From: Kocuria massiliensis | GTDB lineage: Bacteria; Actinomycetota; Actinomycetes; Actinomycetales; Micrococcaceae | NCBI RefSeq assembly: GCF_900169715.1 | Contig: NZ_LT835161.1 | Location: forward strand, 1,293,590 to 1,357,589 | Direction of reading: 5' to 3' | Length of the DNA stretch: 64,000 nt | Shown: piece after piece, positions 34,766-45,007 of the stretch | Position numbering within the stretch: the stretch's first letter is position 1 | Layout of the letters: every line of letters begins with the position of its first letter | The notes under the pieces: model-generated | The model's database searches: none | Told to the model about the DNA's origin: nothing | What the model saw: only the letters and a program-made list of their open reading frames with translations | Position numbers and translations under genes: made by a program

Positions 34766-35076
34766 GTGTTTGTCACGCTTTCGTTGGTTTTTGTGTCAAT
34801 CGGCCCACAGGGCCAAATCGATCGTCAAGTGGTTCTCCCAGCCGGCATACACACTTGCCGACGCCATCTCGGTAAATTCATCGGAGTCACGTGTGCCGGT
34901 GTCGCGATGATTGTTCACTATCTCCCCCGTAACTGTCCAGCCGAATTTCCTGACAGCTGATTCGCGTCGATACGGAAGTCCCTTGAAAAAGAACACAGGC
35001 GGTATTCTGTCTGGAGAAGCGGGCGCGATCGTCCAGGTCACGGACGCGCCGGACGAGTATTTTCAAAGGAGAACTG
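34766..35076. other. Intergenic region between DUF4193 and sepH (311 bases)
   Basis: This divergent region must hold promoters for both neighbours. An AAAGGAG ribosome-binding site for sepH is at its end. TTGAAA and TATTCT near 34984-35009 are only 14 bases apart, too close for a standard sigma-A promoter. An 81-codon minus-strand frame lies inside but has no recognised homology or ribosome-binding support. I see no repeat or strong hairpin. Confidence 0.6.
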
Positions 35077-36198
35077 ATGGATCGGCTGACATTCGTGGGT
35101 GTCCAGGACGACGGCGAACACCTCGTCCTCGAATCCGCGAACGACGGGCACCGGTATCAGGTTCGCATCGACAACGGCTTACGCAATGCCGTAGTCAAGG
35201 CCCGACGCGCCCAAGCACCTCGGGGCTTGAGCGGTCGCGGTGAATACGGCCCTCGAGATATTCAGACTCGCTTTCGGCAAGGTGCCAGCGTGGACGAGAT
35301 CGTTGCCGAATCCGGCTGGAAGCCCGAGCGCGTGCGCCGATACGAATGGCCCATTTTGGCAGAGCGCGCCCATATCGTGGCGGCCGCTCGTCAGGTAACC
35401 GTCCGCCAACTCGGCCATCACTCCCCCGGACGCCGGACTCTGCACGACCAGGTCGTGGCGGTTCGCGAGGATTGGAATTTCGCCGAGGGCGATGCCCAGT
35501 GGAATTCCTGGCAACGCGAGGACGGTCAGTGGAATGTCACGGTCTCCGTGGATTATTCGCAGTCCGCTCTCGCCCAGATTTCCCCCGGCGCGGATTTTCC
35601 CGCCCGATTTGTCTATAACCCCGCAAATCAAACCGTGACGGCGGGCAACGCCGTCGCCGAGTTCCTCTTGGGCAAGAGCTTGTCCGACGCCGACGACGGC
35701 CCTCAGCCCGTGGAGGCTCCGGCGGATGAGGCGACCCCGCCGCACGCCGCAGGATCGGACGCCGACCCCGACGGCGGGAACGAACCCTCTCACGACGTCG
35801 TAGACGATTCCACGGAGTCGTCGACCGTCGCACCAGAGGACGCCGAAGAGTCCGTTCCCAGCACTTCACGAAGCCACCTTCACGCCGTGAGCGATGAGCA
35901 GACATCGACGGAAGCCCTCTTGGACGAGCTGGAGACCCGTCGCGGGACGCGTGCAGGCGCTGACCCGGACAGCGATCGACGCCTCGCTCAGATGAGCGAA
36001 GACCTTCCGATGGAAGACTCCACGACGGATGAAGCCGAAGCCGAGGACAGCGAACCCACCCTCGACATCGAGGGGATGGACGAAGCCCGTTCCCAGGCCA
36101 GTTCTGCCAAGCAGGGTTCATCGCGTTCACGGAGCGGCCGGCCTTCAATTCCCAGTTGGGATGACATCGTCTTCGGGCAGCAACGTCCCAAAGACTAA
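35077..36198 (+). CDS. sepH: Septation protein SepH (DUF3071)
   Basis: A 373-residue cell-division factor of Actinobacteria. SepH of Streptomyces and mycobacteria binds FtsZ and promotes its assembly. The N-terminal DUF3071 domain (about 1-200) contains the helix-turn-helix-like segment GPRDIQTRFRQGASVDEIVAESGW and the ERVRRYEWPILAERAHI stretch. The rest is long, acidic and disordered, ending in a basic patch (SRSRSGRPSIPSWDDIVFG), a plausible FtsZ-binding or targeting tail. The start is supported by AAAGGAG. It is followed by a membrane protein of unknown function on the same strand. Confidence 0.93.
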   Translation: MDRLTFVGVQDDGEHLVLESANDGHRYQVRIDNGLRNAVVKARRAQAPRGLSGRGEYGPRDIQTRFRQGASVDEIVAESGWKPERVRRYEWPILAERAHIVAAARQVTVRQLGHHSPGRRTLHDQVVAVREDWNFAEGDAQWNSWQREDGQWNVTVSVDYSQSALAQISPGADFPARFVYNPANQTVTAGNAVAEFLLGKSLSDADDGPQPVEAPADEATPPHAAGSDADPDGGNEPSHDVVDDSTESSTVAPEDAEESVPSTSRSHLHAVSDEQTSTEALLDELETRRGTRAGADPDSDRRLAQMSEDLPMEDSTTDEAEAEDSEPTLDIEGMDEARSQASSAKQGSSRSRSGRPSIPSWDDIVFGQQRPKD

Positions 36199-36341
36199 GA
36201 CCAACACCACCCCAAACCGTGACCTTGCTTATCCTTAGAAACATTCGGTAGCTATAAACTCGTCAGTAGCCGCGATATCACGGTACTTTTATGTATGAGG
36301 TAGTCAACTGCCTGTTTCGCACACAACGCGCAAAGGTCTGC

Positions 36342-37610
36342 ATGGGGAAGAACCGCCGCAAAAAGCGTCCAGGGAGCGGCACATCGCCGATCGGCCCGAA
36401 GGAAAACACCACGTCTGAGACGTCCTCCACCTCGGAGGAAGAACCCTCGACGTCCGGTAACACAACGTCACGTCCGTCGGACGCGTCGTCCTCCGCCGAC
36501 GGTTCCTCCATGGACCACTCCGAACCTGTGGACGAAGACAAGGCGTTACCCACCGAGCCGTTGGAGTCCGAGGAACCTGGCTCCGCGAACCGCGACGACC
36601 TAGCCCCAGGCTACGAATACGTTGGTCAAACAGAATCCTCCAGGACGGTATCGCCGGCCACCGAGCCGATGATGAGCCTCAATGACGAGCTTTTCTCCGA
36701 TGCCGAGATTCCTACGACCAAGCGTGAGCGGAGGGAACAACAACGACGCCGCGAAGCCATCGAGGCACGTCGCCGTTCCCAGCAACGCGCCCGTAGCGGC
36801 GGTTCCACGAGCTCCCGAGGCGCAACGGCTTCGGGGATCGCGGCGGGCGCTATGGCCGCCAACGCCGCCTCCTCGCCTGAATCAATCAGCGCGACGTCGG
36901 CAGCAGATGCCGACGGAAATCCCATCGAGCATGCTCCGGAAGGAGCTGGTTCATCCGAAAGCGGCCCTGGTCCAGAGCCCGCAGGCATCGCTGCTCCAGG
37001 CAGTGATGACACGAACCGCAATGCCGCATCGGTTGAGAGTCCTGTAGAAGACACCGCGCGAGGATCGAAGGCCACACCGTGGATATGGACGGGCGCGGGA
37101 GTCTTGGCCGTCCTCGCCATCAGTGGAGGAACGGTCCTCTTCCTCAACCACCAACAGAACGATGCTCCCCCGGTTGCCAGCTCGTCGGCAACGACCACCT
37201 CAAGCACGCCCACCAGCAGCTCACCAGCGCCCACGTGGGAAACCCCGCCACCGGCACCCGTACCGAGTGTCATCGAGCAACAGCCCGTTCCGACGGCACC
37301 GGAAGGAAGCGTCTCCCAAGCCCCCACCGTCGCTCCGACGACACAGGCTCCCGCGCCGACGCCAACCCCCGAACCGACCACGCCGGAACCGACGACTCCC
37401 GAACCCACAACCCCCGAACCGACGACGCCCGAGCCTACGACTCCGGCGCCGACCCAAGAACCCACGCAGGCCCCAACGCCAGCGCCGACGACACCGGCCG
37501 CGCCCGCAACTCCGAACCGCCCCTCTGGCAAGACCGCAGCGACGGAAGCGCCGGCGCAAGACATTCCGTCACAAAATGCAAGTCACGGTGGTGGCCAAGG
37601 GCGCGGTTAA
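36342..37610 (+). CDS. Uncharacterised single-pass membrane protein with Pro/Thr repeats
   Basis: I do not recognise a family. From the ATG at 36342 (AAAGG six bases upstream) the protein has 422 residues. A basic start (GKNRRKKR) leads to a Ser/Glu-rich disordered region, then a highly charged stretch (TKRERREQQRRREAIEARRR, about 125-144) likely to form a helix. One membrane helix follows (about 251-272, WIWTGAGVLAVLAISGGTVL), then a low-complexity outside part of Ser, Thr, Pro and Gln that includes five EPTTP repeats. The topology is probably N-in/C-out. The outer part could span peptidoglycan. The position directly after sepH (143-base gap) suggests, but does not show, a division or envelope role. 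Confidence 0.75.
   Translation: MGKNRRKKRPGSGTSPIGPKENTTSETSSTSEEEPSTSGNTTSRPSDASSSADGSSMDHSEPVDEDKALPTEPLESEEPGSANRDDLAPGYEYVGQTESSRTVSPATEPMMSLNDELFSDAEIPTTKRERREQQRRREAIEARRRSQQRARSGGSTSSRGATASGIAAGAMAANAASSPESISATSAADADGNPIEHAPEGAGSSESGPGPEPAGIAAPGSDDTNRNAASVESPVEDTARGSKATPWIWTGAGVLAVLAISGGTVLFLNHQQNDAPPVASSSATTTSSTPTSSSPAPTWETPPPAPVPSVIEQQPVPTAPEGSVSQAPTVAPTTQAPAPTPTPEPTTPEPTTPEPTTPEPTTPEPTTPAPTQEPTQAPTPAPTTPAAPATPNRPSGKTAATEAPAQDIPSQNASHGGGQGRG
37371..37445 (+). repeat. Five tandem 15-base units encoding EPTTP
   Basis: Five consecutive in-frame 15-base units encode Glu-Pro-Thr-Thr-Pro. Third-codon positions differ between units, so the peptide and not the DNA is being conserved, although copy number could still vary by slippage. 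The flanks are also Pro/Thr-rich. Confidence 0.9.
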
Positions 37611-37657
37611 CCGACCCTTCGGGGCGAGTAGGACCGTGACCGACGAGGCCCTGCTCC

Positions 37658-38914
37658 TTAGCGGCCCTGCCCCGTCGGGGGAATAACCCGGAGGGGAACG
37701 TAGCGTTCCTCGTCGGTCCACGAGCCGTGTTGCCCAACCATGGATAACGCGGTGGAGCGGGTTCGTCGCAGGTCGTACAACGCCAAGGAGCCACGTGCGG
37801 CGATGATGAGATCGCCGATCCGTTTCCTGACGCCGGGGCGCACCTCGGCTCCAAAATATCCGGATTCCATCAGCTCGTCCCGGTCCAAGACCCAGGCACG
37901 GTCACCGAATTGACGGGTCCACGCGGCGACGAGCCGCTCTTTTGCCTCGTGGTCCGCGGGATCCTGCAGGTGCAACTGAACCATGCGGGGCTCCCCAGCG
38001 GTGAGTTTCACCCCGTCCACCAAATCAGGGTAGGCGGAATAATCCACGCGGTCGGTCTCGGGGATATCCACCATTCCGTGGTCCGCGGTGACGAGGATGA
38101 GCGTTTCGGGGCCAACTCTCGAGGCCAGTCGCTTCAGGCCCAAGTCGAGCTCTTCGAGGGCTTCGAGCCAGCGCTCCGAGGTGCAGCCGTGCTGATGACC
38201 CGATTGATCCAGTTCTCCCCAGTACAGATACATGAACGTCGGCGTTCGCGTCGCAAGCAACTCAGCCGCCTTGCTGACTCTGGCCGTCGTCGAACCTGCC
38301 CCCACGAATTCGGTTCCTCGGAGAGCCGCATCCGTCAGCGCGGAATGCTCATAGGTCGGCATCGACACCGTCACGGGACGGGTAATACCCGCAAGCCGTT
38401 CGAACACGGTCGGCACGGGTTGCCAAGCCACTGGATCGACCGCCGGGTCCCAGCCCGAGAGTTGGTTCACGACGACGTCGCGCTCAGGATCGACGACGTC
38501 GTAGCCCACCATTCCCGTTTGTCCCGTCGGCTGGCCCGTACCGAGCACCGCGAGTGAGGCAGCCGTCGTGGACGGGAGCGCGGCGTCGAGCGGACCCAAA
38601 TTCACGGAGCGACGAAACGTCGGGGCATGCCCTCGATGGCGGTTGACGAGTTCTTCGCCCAAACCGTCGACCAACACCACGCACACATTCCGAAAAGGGC
38701 CGGCGGGACGCCCGGCCTCCCGCAACGCATCGCCAAGGCCCAATTGGTCCGGAAATTCCGGAGCCCGTTCCGACTCCGCGACCGGGAGGAAAACGGAAGC
38801 GGCCGAGCTGAGCACATTGGCAATCGAGGCGCCGTCGTATCGTGGGGGGCCCGGCAGCGGGGTGCCCTGAAGATCCGTCACTGCGGCGGACTTGGTGGTT
38901 TTGTCCTCCACCAT
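37658..38914 (-). CDS. Alkaline phosphatase-superfamily nucleotide pyrophosphatase/phosphodiesterase
   Basis: A 418-residue soluble protein of the type I phosphodiesterase/nucleotide pyrophosphatase family. The two-metal site is visible: D83 in VLVDGLG, nucleophile T116 in PSTTAAS, the D-x3-H segment in GELDQSGHQHG, TADHGMVDI, and the final histidine in MVGQHGSWT. No signal peptide is present, so it should act in the cytoplasm. The substrate is unknown. It shares one base with the stop of the DUF5998 gene (TGATG), implying coupled translation. Confidence 0.88.
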   Translation of the reverse strand: MVEDKTTKSAAVTDLQGTPLPGPPRYDGASIANVLSSAASVFLPVAESERAPEFPDQLGLGDALREAGRPAGPFRNVCVVLVDGLGEELVNRHRGHAPTFRRSVNLGPLDAALPSTTAASLAVLGTGQPTGQTGMVGYDVVDPERDVVVNQLSGWDPAVDPVAWQPVPTVFERLAGITRPVTVSMPTYEHSALTDAALRGTEFVGAGSTTARVSKAAELLATRTPTFMYLYWGELDQSGHQHGCTSERWLEALEELDLGLKRLASRVGPETLILVTADHGMVDIPETDRVDYSAYPDLVDGVKLTAGEPRMVQLHLQDPADHEAKERLVAAWTRQFGDRAWVLDRDELMESGYFGAEVRPGVRKRIGDLIIAARGSLALYDLRRTRSTALSMVGQHGSWTDEERYVPLRVIPPTGQGR

Positions 38915-39513
38915 CAGGCGTGCGACGTTCCGGATAGCTCGGTGTTGGCTCGCCGAAGGGCTCGGGCGAATTCCTTGGCGTCCTCAACGGCCTTTTGTCC
39001 ATCGGCCTCGGCGGAAATCCTCAAGACGACGTCTTCGCGCGCTGCCACTCCGGTGTACCCGTGATCGGCCTCGCATTGTGGGTCGGCACAACCGGCAGGT
39101 TGGAGGTCCAACCTCTGACTACCCGTCCACGACATCATGAGTGTCACTTCCGAAGCCGGGGTTTCCGACGTGTAGTTCTGCGGTTGCCGGTACGCGTAGG
39201 AAAGCGTCACCGAGGTCAGGTTTCGGATCGGCACCGTCTCCGTGGACACGTGGGCCACAATCTGTTGGGCGTCTTCGTCCAACGCTTGATCGTCTACATG
39301 GGTGACTTGAACAATATCCCCGGCTAAAGCCACGACCGTAACGTGGCGGTGCACCTCGTTCTGATCGAAATGCGTCTCCAAATGGACGAGGTGGGAGGTG
39401 GGAATTTGGCCATCGAGAGCGTCCCACACCACGTCGTTGACCAATTGCGGGTAGAAACCGGCGTTGACGATGTCGCGGTCCAGATTCTGCCCTTCATGTC
39501 CTGACTCAGCCAT
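38914..39513 (-). CDS. DUF5998 family protein
   Basis: A 199-residue actinobacterial protein of unknown function. Diagnostic stretches are NAGFYPQLVNDVVWDAL, HLVHLETHFDQNEVHRHVTVVAL and the Cys-containing GCADPQCEADHGYTG. It always appears next to the phosphodiesterase-like gene in the genomes I know of, and the one-base overlap here agrees. No membrane segment or catalytic motif is evident. Confidence 0.88.
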   Translation of the reverse strand: MAESGHEGQNLDRDIVNAGFYPQLVNDVVWDALDGQIPTSHLVHLETHFDQNEVHRHVTVVALAGDIVQVTHVDDQALDEDAQQIVAHVSTETVPIRNLTSVTLSYAYRQPQNYTSETPASEVTLMMSWTGSQRLDLQPAGCADPQCEADHGYTGVAAREDVVLRISAEADGQKAVEDAKEFARALRRANTELSGTSHA

Positions 39514-39631
39514 TCACTCGCTTTCGACGATTCGCCGACGTCGTCACGCCGGCATCACCCAGTTCGCGCATCAGTTCTCGACGCGTCTCCGTCATTCTAC
39601 GGTCCTTCGGGCACACCCGCGTCGGTCCGTG

Positions 39632-42349
39632 TCACGATCCAGACATTGTGCGTCGCGCGCTGTCTGTTCTCTGCTGCGGATTACCGAGTTTCATGGACGC
39701 CCCCAGGACCGTCAAAGTATCGGCCGAAATCATCACGGGTTTTAGTTCCAGCAGGGCCACCTCGGGAAGGCTGTCCTTCAACTGGGCAACCCTTCGCAGG
39801 AGGTCCTCCAGCATGTCGACCTTCACGGAGGGCAGCCCGCCGTACCCGAAAAGCTTCCGGGCCGCTTTGGGCGCTCGCACCATCTTGACGACGTCGCCCT
39901 GAGTCAGCGGCGGCACCCGGTGGGCCCAGTCCTCGAGAAGATCCACGGAATCGCCGGACATGCCGAAGGACAAGACGGGACCCAACAAGGGGTCCTCCGT
40001 CGCCCTGACGACGCAGTTCTGCCCAGTAGGAGCCATGGCTTGAACTTCCAAGTCGAAGACGCCGTAAGGGCGCAGGGTGCGATGCATGAGATCGATGTCG
40101 CGCCGCAACGCGTCCTCGTTCTCGATACCCAGGCGGACGCCTCCGAGATCGAGACGGTGACGCATGGTCGCATCCATCGCTTTAAGGGCGACCGGGTAGC
40201 CCAACCGGTTCGCTGCCTCTGCGGCTTGGTCTGGCGTGTCAAAGGGGACGGATTCCAGGACCTTGATCCCGAAGGTCGCCAAGAGGTTTCGTGTATCTGT
40301 CTGGCCCAATTCGGCGAGTCCGTCACCGGAGACGCCGCTCATCAGGCCCTGGACCAGATCCTTCGCGGCGGGGATATCCGCGTCCTCGACCTCAGGGACA
40401 AAGACCTCTTCCTGTTTGCGCCAGGCCGCGTAGTCCATGGCTGCTGCCAATGCCGCGATGGCGGATCCAGGGCTTTCGTAACATGGAACGCCCGGAAAGG
40501 TCCGCGCTTCGTCGCATCCGGCGGGCTGGATCTCGCGCTCCACCGGGTGGATTCCCCGTCGGTAGCTCGACGGCTCCGTGACCCCAGTAAACGCGGCGAG
40601 CACGGGCTTACCCGTCGCCGCCGCGCACTCCATGAGGACCTCGGCGATCTCTTCCGGCGTGACAAAAGGCGACGGGAGGAATGAGGCGACGACGGCGTCG
40701 TTCGACTCGGAGTTCAAGGCGCCCAACACCGCGTCTCGAATCATCTGCAAGCAGTCGATGTCCGCACTCGAGGTGTCCAACACATGGTCCGTGTGGTGCC
40801 CCTCGACGCCGTGGCTCACGCACGCATCGGCCAGTACCTGCCCCAGAGCGAACGCGTTAGAGAAGATCGCCACGCGACGTCCCGTCGGGAGGGGCTGGGA
40901 CACCAAAAGTTGCGCAATGTCCATGAGGTGATCCGAGGTGTGGGCGCGGATCACGCCGGACTGGCGGAACATCGCATCCAGGGCCTCGACCGGGGCTTGG
41001 GTGGTCCTCCCGGAATGCCCGGGAGGCAACCGCACGCCGGTCACATCGGATTTGGCGACCACGACCGGTTTAGATCTGGCCAGTCGCCGAGCGATTCGGG
41101 AGAATTTTCGGGGATTACCGATTGATTCGAGGTACATGCAGCAGGTCGTGGTTCCTGGGTCATCTTCCCAGTACTGCATGAGGTCGTTACCCGAAACGTC
41201 CGTCTTATTGCCCGCCGAGAACGCCGTAGAGACCCCAACCCCGCGCCGGTACGCCGAGGTTCCCAGTAAGACCCCCATCGCCGCCGACTGGCTGAAAAGC
41301 CCCAAGTGGCCGCGCAAGGGTGAGACGGTTCCGAGCGAGGCATTCAGGCTGACGTCCGGGTCGGTATTGATCAGGCCGAGCGAAGCCGGGCCGATGACAC
41401 GCATCCCGTAGCCACGGGCCTTTCGTACGAGGGCCTGCTGGCGGGCGCGCCCCCGGGCGCCGTCGTCGGCGTAACCGCCCGTCACGATGCACACCCCGCG
41501 CACACCCAAACGTCCACACTGGTCCACGACATCAGAGACCGCGGGAATCGGAACCGACACCACCGCTAAATCCACAACCTCGGGAAGATCCTCGAGCCGC
41601 GCGAAGGCTTTCATACCGGCCAATTCGAAGGCCTCGGGATTCACCCCATACACGGGTCCGGTGAAGCCACCGTCGACGATGTTCACGAGAATTTCGTGGC
41701 CCACCTGCGTCCAGTCCCGCGAGGCACCCACCACGGCAATCGAGCGTGGCGCCACCAGAGAGGCAACCGACTTCGCCTCGGCGCGATGCTCCCGGGAAGC
41801 CATGACTTCCCGAGATTTTTCGGTTGGGTCGATGTCGAAGCTCACCATCACGACGCCGTCGTCGAAGACACGGGCCACCTCGAACCCGGCCTCGGAAAAC
41901 ACATTGAGCATCTTGCGGTTTTCAGGCAAGACCTCTGCGGAAAACTTGGTGATCCCACATTCCAGCCCCGCCGCAGCGAGGTGTTCCAGGAGAATCGAAC
42001 CGATGCCTCGTCCATGGTGATGATCCGAAATGAAGAAGGCGACCTCGGCCTCATTCGGCTGATTCGTGCGATCGTAACGACCGATGCCGATCATTTCCTC
42101 GCCCAGCATGATCACGAAGGCGACCCGATCGTGGTGGTCCACCGTCGTGAAGCGCGTGAGCTCTTTAGCGCTCAAGGCAGACTTATAGGTGAAAAACCGC
42201 AGGTAGATCGTGCGTTCCGATTGCCGGGCATACATCTCCGCGAGCGCGTCACGATCGGATGGTTGCACCGGACGCAAGTGAGCCGTAGCACCGTCACGCA
42301 ACACCACGTCCGCTTCCCAGTGGGACGGGTAGGAATTTTCATCGACCAT
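39632..42349 (-). CDS. GNAT acetyltransferase fused to ADP-forming acyl-CoA ligase-like domains
   Basis: About 905 residues from the ATG at 42349. Residues 1 to about 180 form a GNAT domain (DHHHGRGIGSILLEHLAAAG is the acetyl-CoA loop). Then follow a CoA-binding domain (VAPRSIAVVGASRDWTQVGHEILVNI), succinyl-CoA ligase-like domains (with GHSGRTTQAP in the place of the family's catalytic His loop) and a C-terminal ATP-grasp (about 680-890). This is the arrangement of the protein-acetyltransferase/ligase family that includes Pat, but with GNAT at the N-terminus. It may act as a lysine acetyltransferase controlling metabolic enzymes. It is divergent from parC. Confidence 0.85.
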   Translation of the reverse strand: MVDENSYPSHWEADVVLRDGATAHLRPVQPSDRDALAEMYARQSERTIYLRFFTYKSALSAKELTRFTTVDHHDRVAFVIMLGEEMIGIGRYDRTNQPNEAEVAFFISDHHHGRGIGSILLEHLAAAGLECGITKFSAEVLPENRKMLNVFSEAGFEVARVFDDGVVMVSFDIDPTEKSREVMASREHRAEAKSVASLVAPRSIAVVGASRDWTQVGHEILVNIVDGGFTGPVYGVNPEAFELAGMKAFARLEDLPEVVDLAVVSVPIPAVSDVVDQCGRLGVRGVCIVTGGYADDGARGRARQQALVRKARGYGMRVIGPASLGLINTDPDVSLNASLGTVSPLRGHLGLFSQSAAMGVLLGTSAYRRGVGVSTAFSAGNKTDVSGNDLMQYWEDDPGTTTCCMYLESIGNPRKFSRIARRLARSKPVVVAKSDVTGVRLPPGHSGRTTQAPVEALDAMFRQSGVIRAHTSDHLMDIAQLLVSQPLPTGRRVAIFSNAFALGQVLADACVSHGVEGHHTDHVLDTSSADIDCLQMIRDAVLGALNSESNDAVVASFLPSPFVTPEEIAEVLMECAAATGKPVLAAFTGVTEPSSYRRGIHPVEREIQPAGCDEARTFPGVPCYESPGSAIAALAAAMDYAAWRKQEEVFVPEVEDADIPAAKDLVQGLMSGVSGDGLAELGQTDTRNLLATFGIKVLESVPFDTPDQAAEAANRLGYPVALKAMDATMRHRLDLGGVRLGIENEDALRRDIDLMHRTLRPYGVFDLEVQAMAPTGQNCVVRATEDPLLGPVLSFGMSGDSVDLLEDWAHRVPPLTQGDVVKMVRAPKAARKLFGYGGLPSVKVDMLEDLLRRVAQLKDSLPEVALLELKPVMISADTLTVLGASMKLGNPQQRTDSARRTMSGS

Positions 42350-42435
42350 GAACCACAGTCTAGTAGCGCAAGTCACAGGCGCCTATTGTTCTAGACTGGG
42401 GTCGCCCGTTTTCGCTCAACCGTGAGGATCCGTAG

Positions 42436-44985
42436 ATGGCACCCCGCCGTAAGTCGTCGCATACCCCCGAGGACTTCCCGCTCGACGTGGTCGAGAATAT
42501 CGTCGACATCGACGTGTCTTCCGAGATGGAAACGAGCTTCCTGGAGTACTCCTACTCCGTCATCTATTCCCGCGCGCTCCCGGACGCGCGCGACGGACTC
42601 AAGCCCGTGCAGCGGCGCATTTTGTTCATGATGATGCAGATGGGACTCCGTCCCGACCGCGGACACGTCAAGTCCGCACGAGTCGTCGGCGAGGTCATGG
42701 GCAAGCTCCACCCTCACGGCGACAGCGCGATCTACGACGCGATGGTGCGCCTGGCGCAGTCCTTTGCCATGCGCATCCCGCTCGTAGACGGACACGGCAA
42801 CTTCGGCTCAGTCGACGACGGCCCGGCTGCAGCCCGCTATACCGAGGCCCGTATGGCCCCTGCCGCGCTGGCGCTCACGGGTGACTTGGACGAAGACGTC
42901 GTCGATTTCGTGCCGAATTACGATAACCAGTTCACCCAGCCCGGGGTCCTCCCCGCGGCCTTCCCGAATCTTTTGGTCAACGGTTCGTCGGGAATCGCGG
43001 TGGGCATGGCGACCAACATGGCGCCTCACAACTTGCGGGAGGTCATCGCTGGGGCACAGCACCTCATCGACCATCCCGACGCGAGCCTCGACGACATCAT
43101 GAAGTTCATTCCGGGGCCCGACCTTCCCACGGGCGGCCGCATCGTCGGTCTCAACGGCATCCGGGATGCCTATGCGACGGGCCGTGGTTCCTTCAAGACT
43201 CGGGCCAAAGTGTCGATCGAGCAGGTTACTCCCCGCAAACAGGGGTTGGTCATCACCGAATTGCCGTACCTCGTGGGGGCGGAAAAGGTCATCGACAAAA
43301 TCAAGGATGGCGTGCAGTCGAAAAAGCTGTCCGGCATTTCCGACGTCGTGGATCTCACGGACCGCAAGAACGGAACACGGCTCGTGGTCGAGCTCAAGAA
43401 CGGTTTCAATCCCCACGCCGTGCTCCAGTCCCTGTACAAGTACACGCCACTCGAAGATTCCTTCGGCATCAATAACGTGGCCCTTGTTGATGGGCAACCA
43501 CAAACATTGGGTCTTCTGGAACTTCTCACGGTGTATGTATCGCACCGAATCGACGTCGTTCGACGTCGGACCGCGTTCCGCCTCAAGAAGTCCCAGGACC
43601 GCCTCCACCTCGTCGAGGGCCTGCTGATCGCAATGCTCGACATTGACGAGGTCATCGAGATCATTCGGACCTCGGATCAGACCGCTCAGGCCAGGGAACG
43701 ACTCATGGTGGTTTTCGACCTGAGCGAAGCACAGGCCAGCTACATCCTGGAATTGCGGTTGCGGCAACTGACCAAATTCTCACGCATCGAACTCGAATCG
43801 GAGCGCGACGATTTGCGCTCCACCATTGACGAGCTCGAGTCCATCTTGGCGTCGGACCACAAGCTCCGTGGCGTGGTCTCGGATGAGTTGGGTGACGTCG
43901 CCGAACGCTACGGTACCGATCGGCGCACCGAACTGCTCGAATCCGATGACTTGGCTCAACTCGCCTCCGCCGTCACAGCATCCGGAGCGTCGTCCAAGAA
44001 GGGACTTGGCCTAGCTCTAGAGATCGCGGATGACCCCTGCTGGGTGGCCCTGTCAACCTCGGGCATGGTGGGCCGGACGCCGGGTGGTCCCGGCGGCCGG
44101 GAATCTTTTGCGGATCCCGGCAAGCGCATCAAACATGATGCCCTACGGTCCTTGATCCCGACCACGGCGCGGGGCGAGATCGGGGCGGTGACGTCGGCTG
44201 GCCGTATGGTTCGAGTCAATGTCATGGATATCCCTCAGCTCGAACTATCCGGGACCGCACCGAATTTGGGAACCGGCGTTGCGGTCAAGGATTTCTTGAC
44301 GCTCGAACGTGGTGAATCCCTCATCGCCCTTGCTCCGCTGCATCAGGTGCTCGCTATGGGCACGGCTCAGGGCGTGGTCAAACGGGTCAATCCTGACTAT
44401 CCCCTGAACCGGGACGACTGGCCCATCATTTCCCTCAAGGAGGGCGACGAGCTCGTGGGCGTCGCACACGCGACCAACGACGATCACCTGGTGTTCATCA
44501 CGCGCGACGCCAAGCTTTTGACCTTCGATGCCGCGAAGGTTCGCCCACAAGGCCGCACGGGAGGCGGTGTGGCCGGTATTAAGCTCGCGGACGGGGATCG
44601 TGTGATGTTCTTTGGTGCCGTCTCCCCCACGGAGCCCGGCGTCGTCGTGACTGTTGCTGAACCTGGCGACAGCCTTCCGGGGATGTCTGGCGGCTCGGTA
44701 AAGATTACCGAATTCTCCGAGTATCCCTCCAAGGGTCGAGCCACGGGCGGCGTTCGCGCGCATCGCTTCCTGAAAGGCGAGTCGGCTCTACAACTCGCGT
44801 GGGCGGGACGCGGACCGGCTAAGGCCGTCTCTTCGGCCGGAGTTTCGCGATCGTTGCCCACGGAATTTGGGACACGCGATGGTTCCGGCGTGCAACTGCA
44901 GCAACCGATTGACGCCGTCGGGCCGGCTCTCGGCAGCGGGGCCGAGGACGGCTCGGTCCGCGACGACGAGGCGGACTCGGCTTAA
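42436..44985 (+). CDS. parC: DNA topoisomerase IV subunit A
   Basis: An 849-residue type IIA topoisomerase A subunit. The catalytic tyrosine is Y135 in AARYTEARM. The quinolone-determining region reads [14 protein letters not shown] (92-105), with serine S97 at the position where resistance changes arise, so it looks quinolone-sensitive there. The C-terminal half has beta-pinwheel blades, including a [12 protein letters not shown] repeat. Absence of a tight gyrB neighbour and the presence of a second B subunit beside sigA support topoisomerase IV rather than gyrase. The ATG at 42436 follows GAGGAT. Confidence 0.9.
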   Translation: MAPRRKSSHTPEDFPLDVVENIVDIDVSSEMETSFLEYSYSVIYSRALPDARDGLKPVQRRILFMMMQMGLRPDRGHVKSARVVGEVMGKLHPHGDSAIYDAMVRLAQSFAMRIPLVDGHGNFGSVDDGPAAARYTEARMAPAALALTGDLDEDVVDFVPNYDNQFTQPGVLPAAFPNLLVNGSSGIAVGMATNMAPHNLREVIAGAQHLIDHPDASLDDIMKFIPGPDLPTGGRIVGLNGIRDAYATGRGSFKTRAKVSIEQVTPRKQGLVITELPYLVGAEKVIDKIKDGVQSKKLSGISDVVDLTDRKNGTRLVVELKNGFNPHAVLQSLYKYTPLEDSFGINNVALVDGQPQTLGLLELLTVYVSHRIDVVRRRTAFRLKKSQDRLHLVEGLLIAMLDIDEVIEIIRTSDQTAQARERLMVVFDLSEAQASYILELRLRQLTKFSRIELESERDDLRSTIDELESILASDHKLRGVVSDELGDVAERYGTDRRTELLESDDLAQLASAVTASGASSKKGLGLALEIADDPCWVALSTSGMVGRTPGGPGGRESFADPGKRIKHDALRSLIPTTARGEIGAVTSAGRMVRVNVMDIPQLELSGTAPNLGTGVAVKDFLTLERGESLIALAPLHQVLAMGTAQGVVKRVNPDYPLNRDDWPIISLKEGDELVGVAHATNDDHLVFITRDAKLLTFDAAKVRPQGRTGGGVAGIKLADGDRVMFFGAVSPTEPGVVVTVAEPGDSLPGMSGGSVKITEFSEYPSKGRATGGVRAHRFLKGESALQLAWAGRGPAKAVSSAGVSRSLPTEFGTRDGSGVQLQQPIDAVGPALGSGAEDGSVRDDEADSA

Positions 44986-45007
44986 GCCGGTGCGTAGGCG
45001 GTAGCCG

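Noticed and set aside
34796-35041. 81-codon minus-strand frame between DUF4193 and sepH
   Set aside because: No ribosome-binding site, no known family, and it occupies the divergent promoter region. It cannot be fully excluded, but support is too thin.
37371-37445. Possible CRISPR-like or minisatellite array
   Set aside because: The 15-base units are in frame, lack spacers and encode a peptide repeat, so this is a coding repeat.
42808-43767. 319-codon frame antisense to parC
   Set aside because: Covers the breakage-reunion domain of parC and has no independent support.
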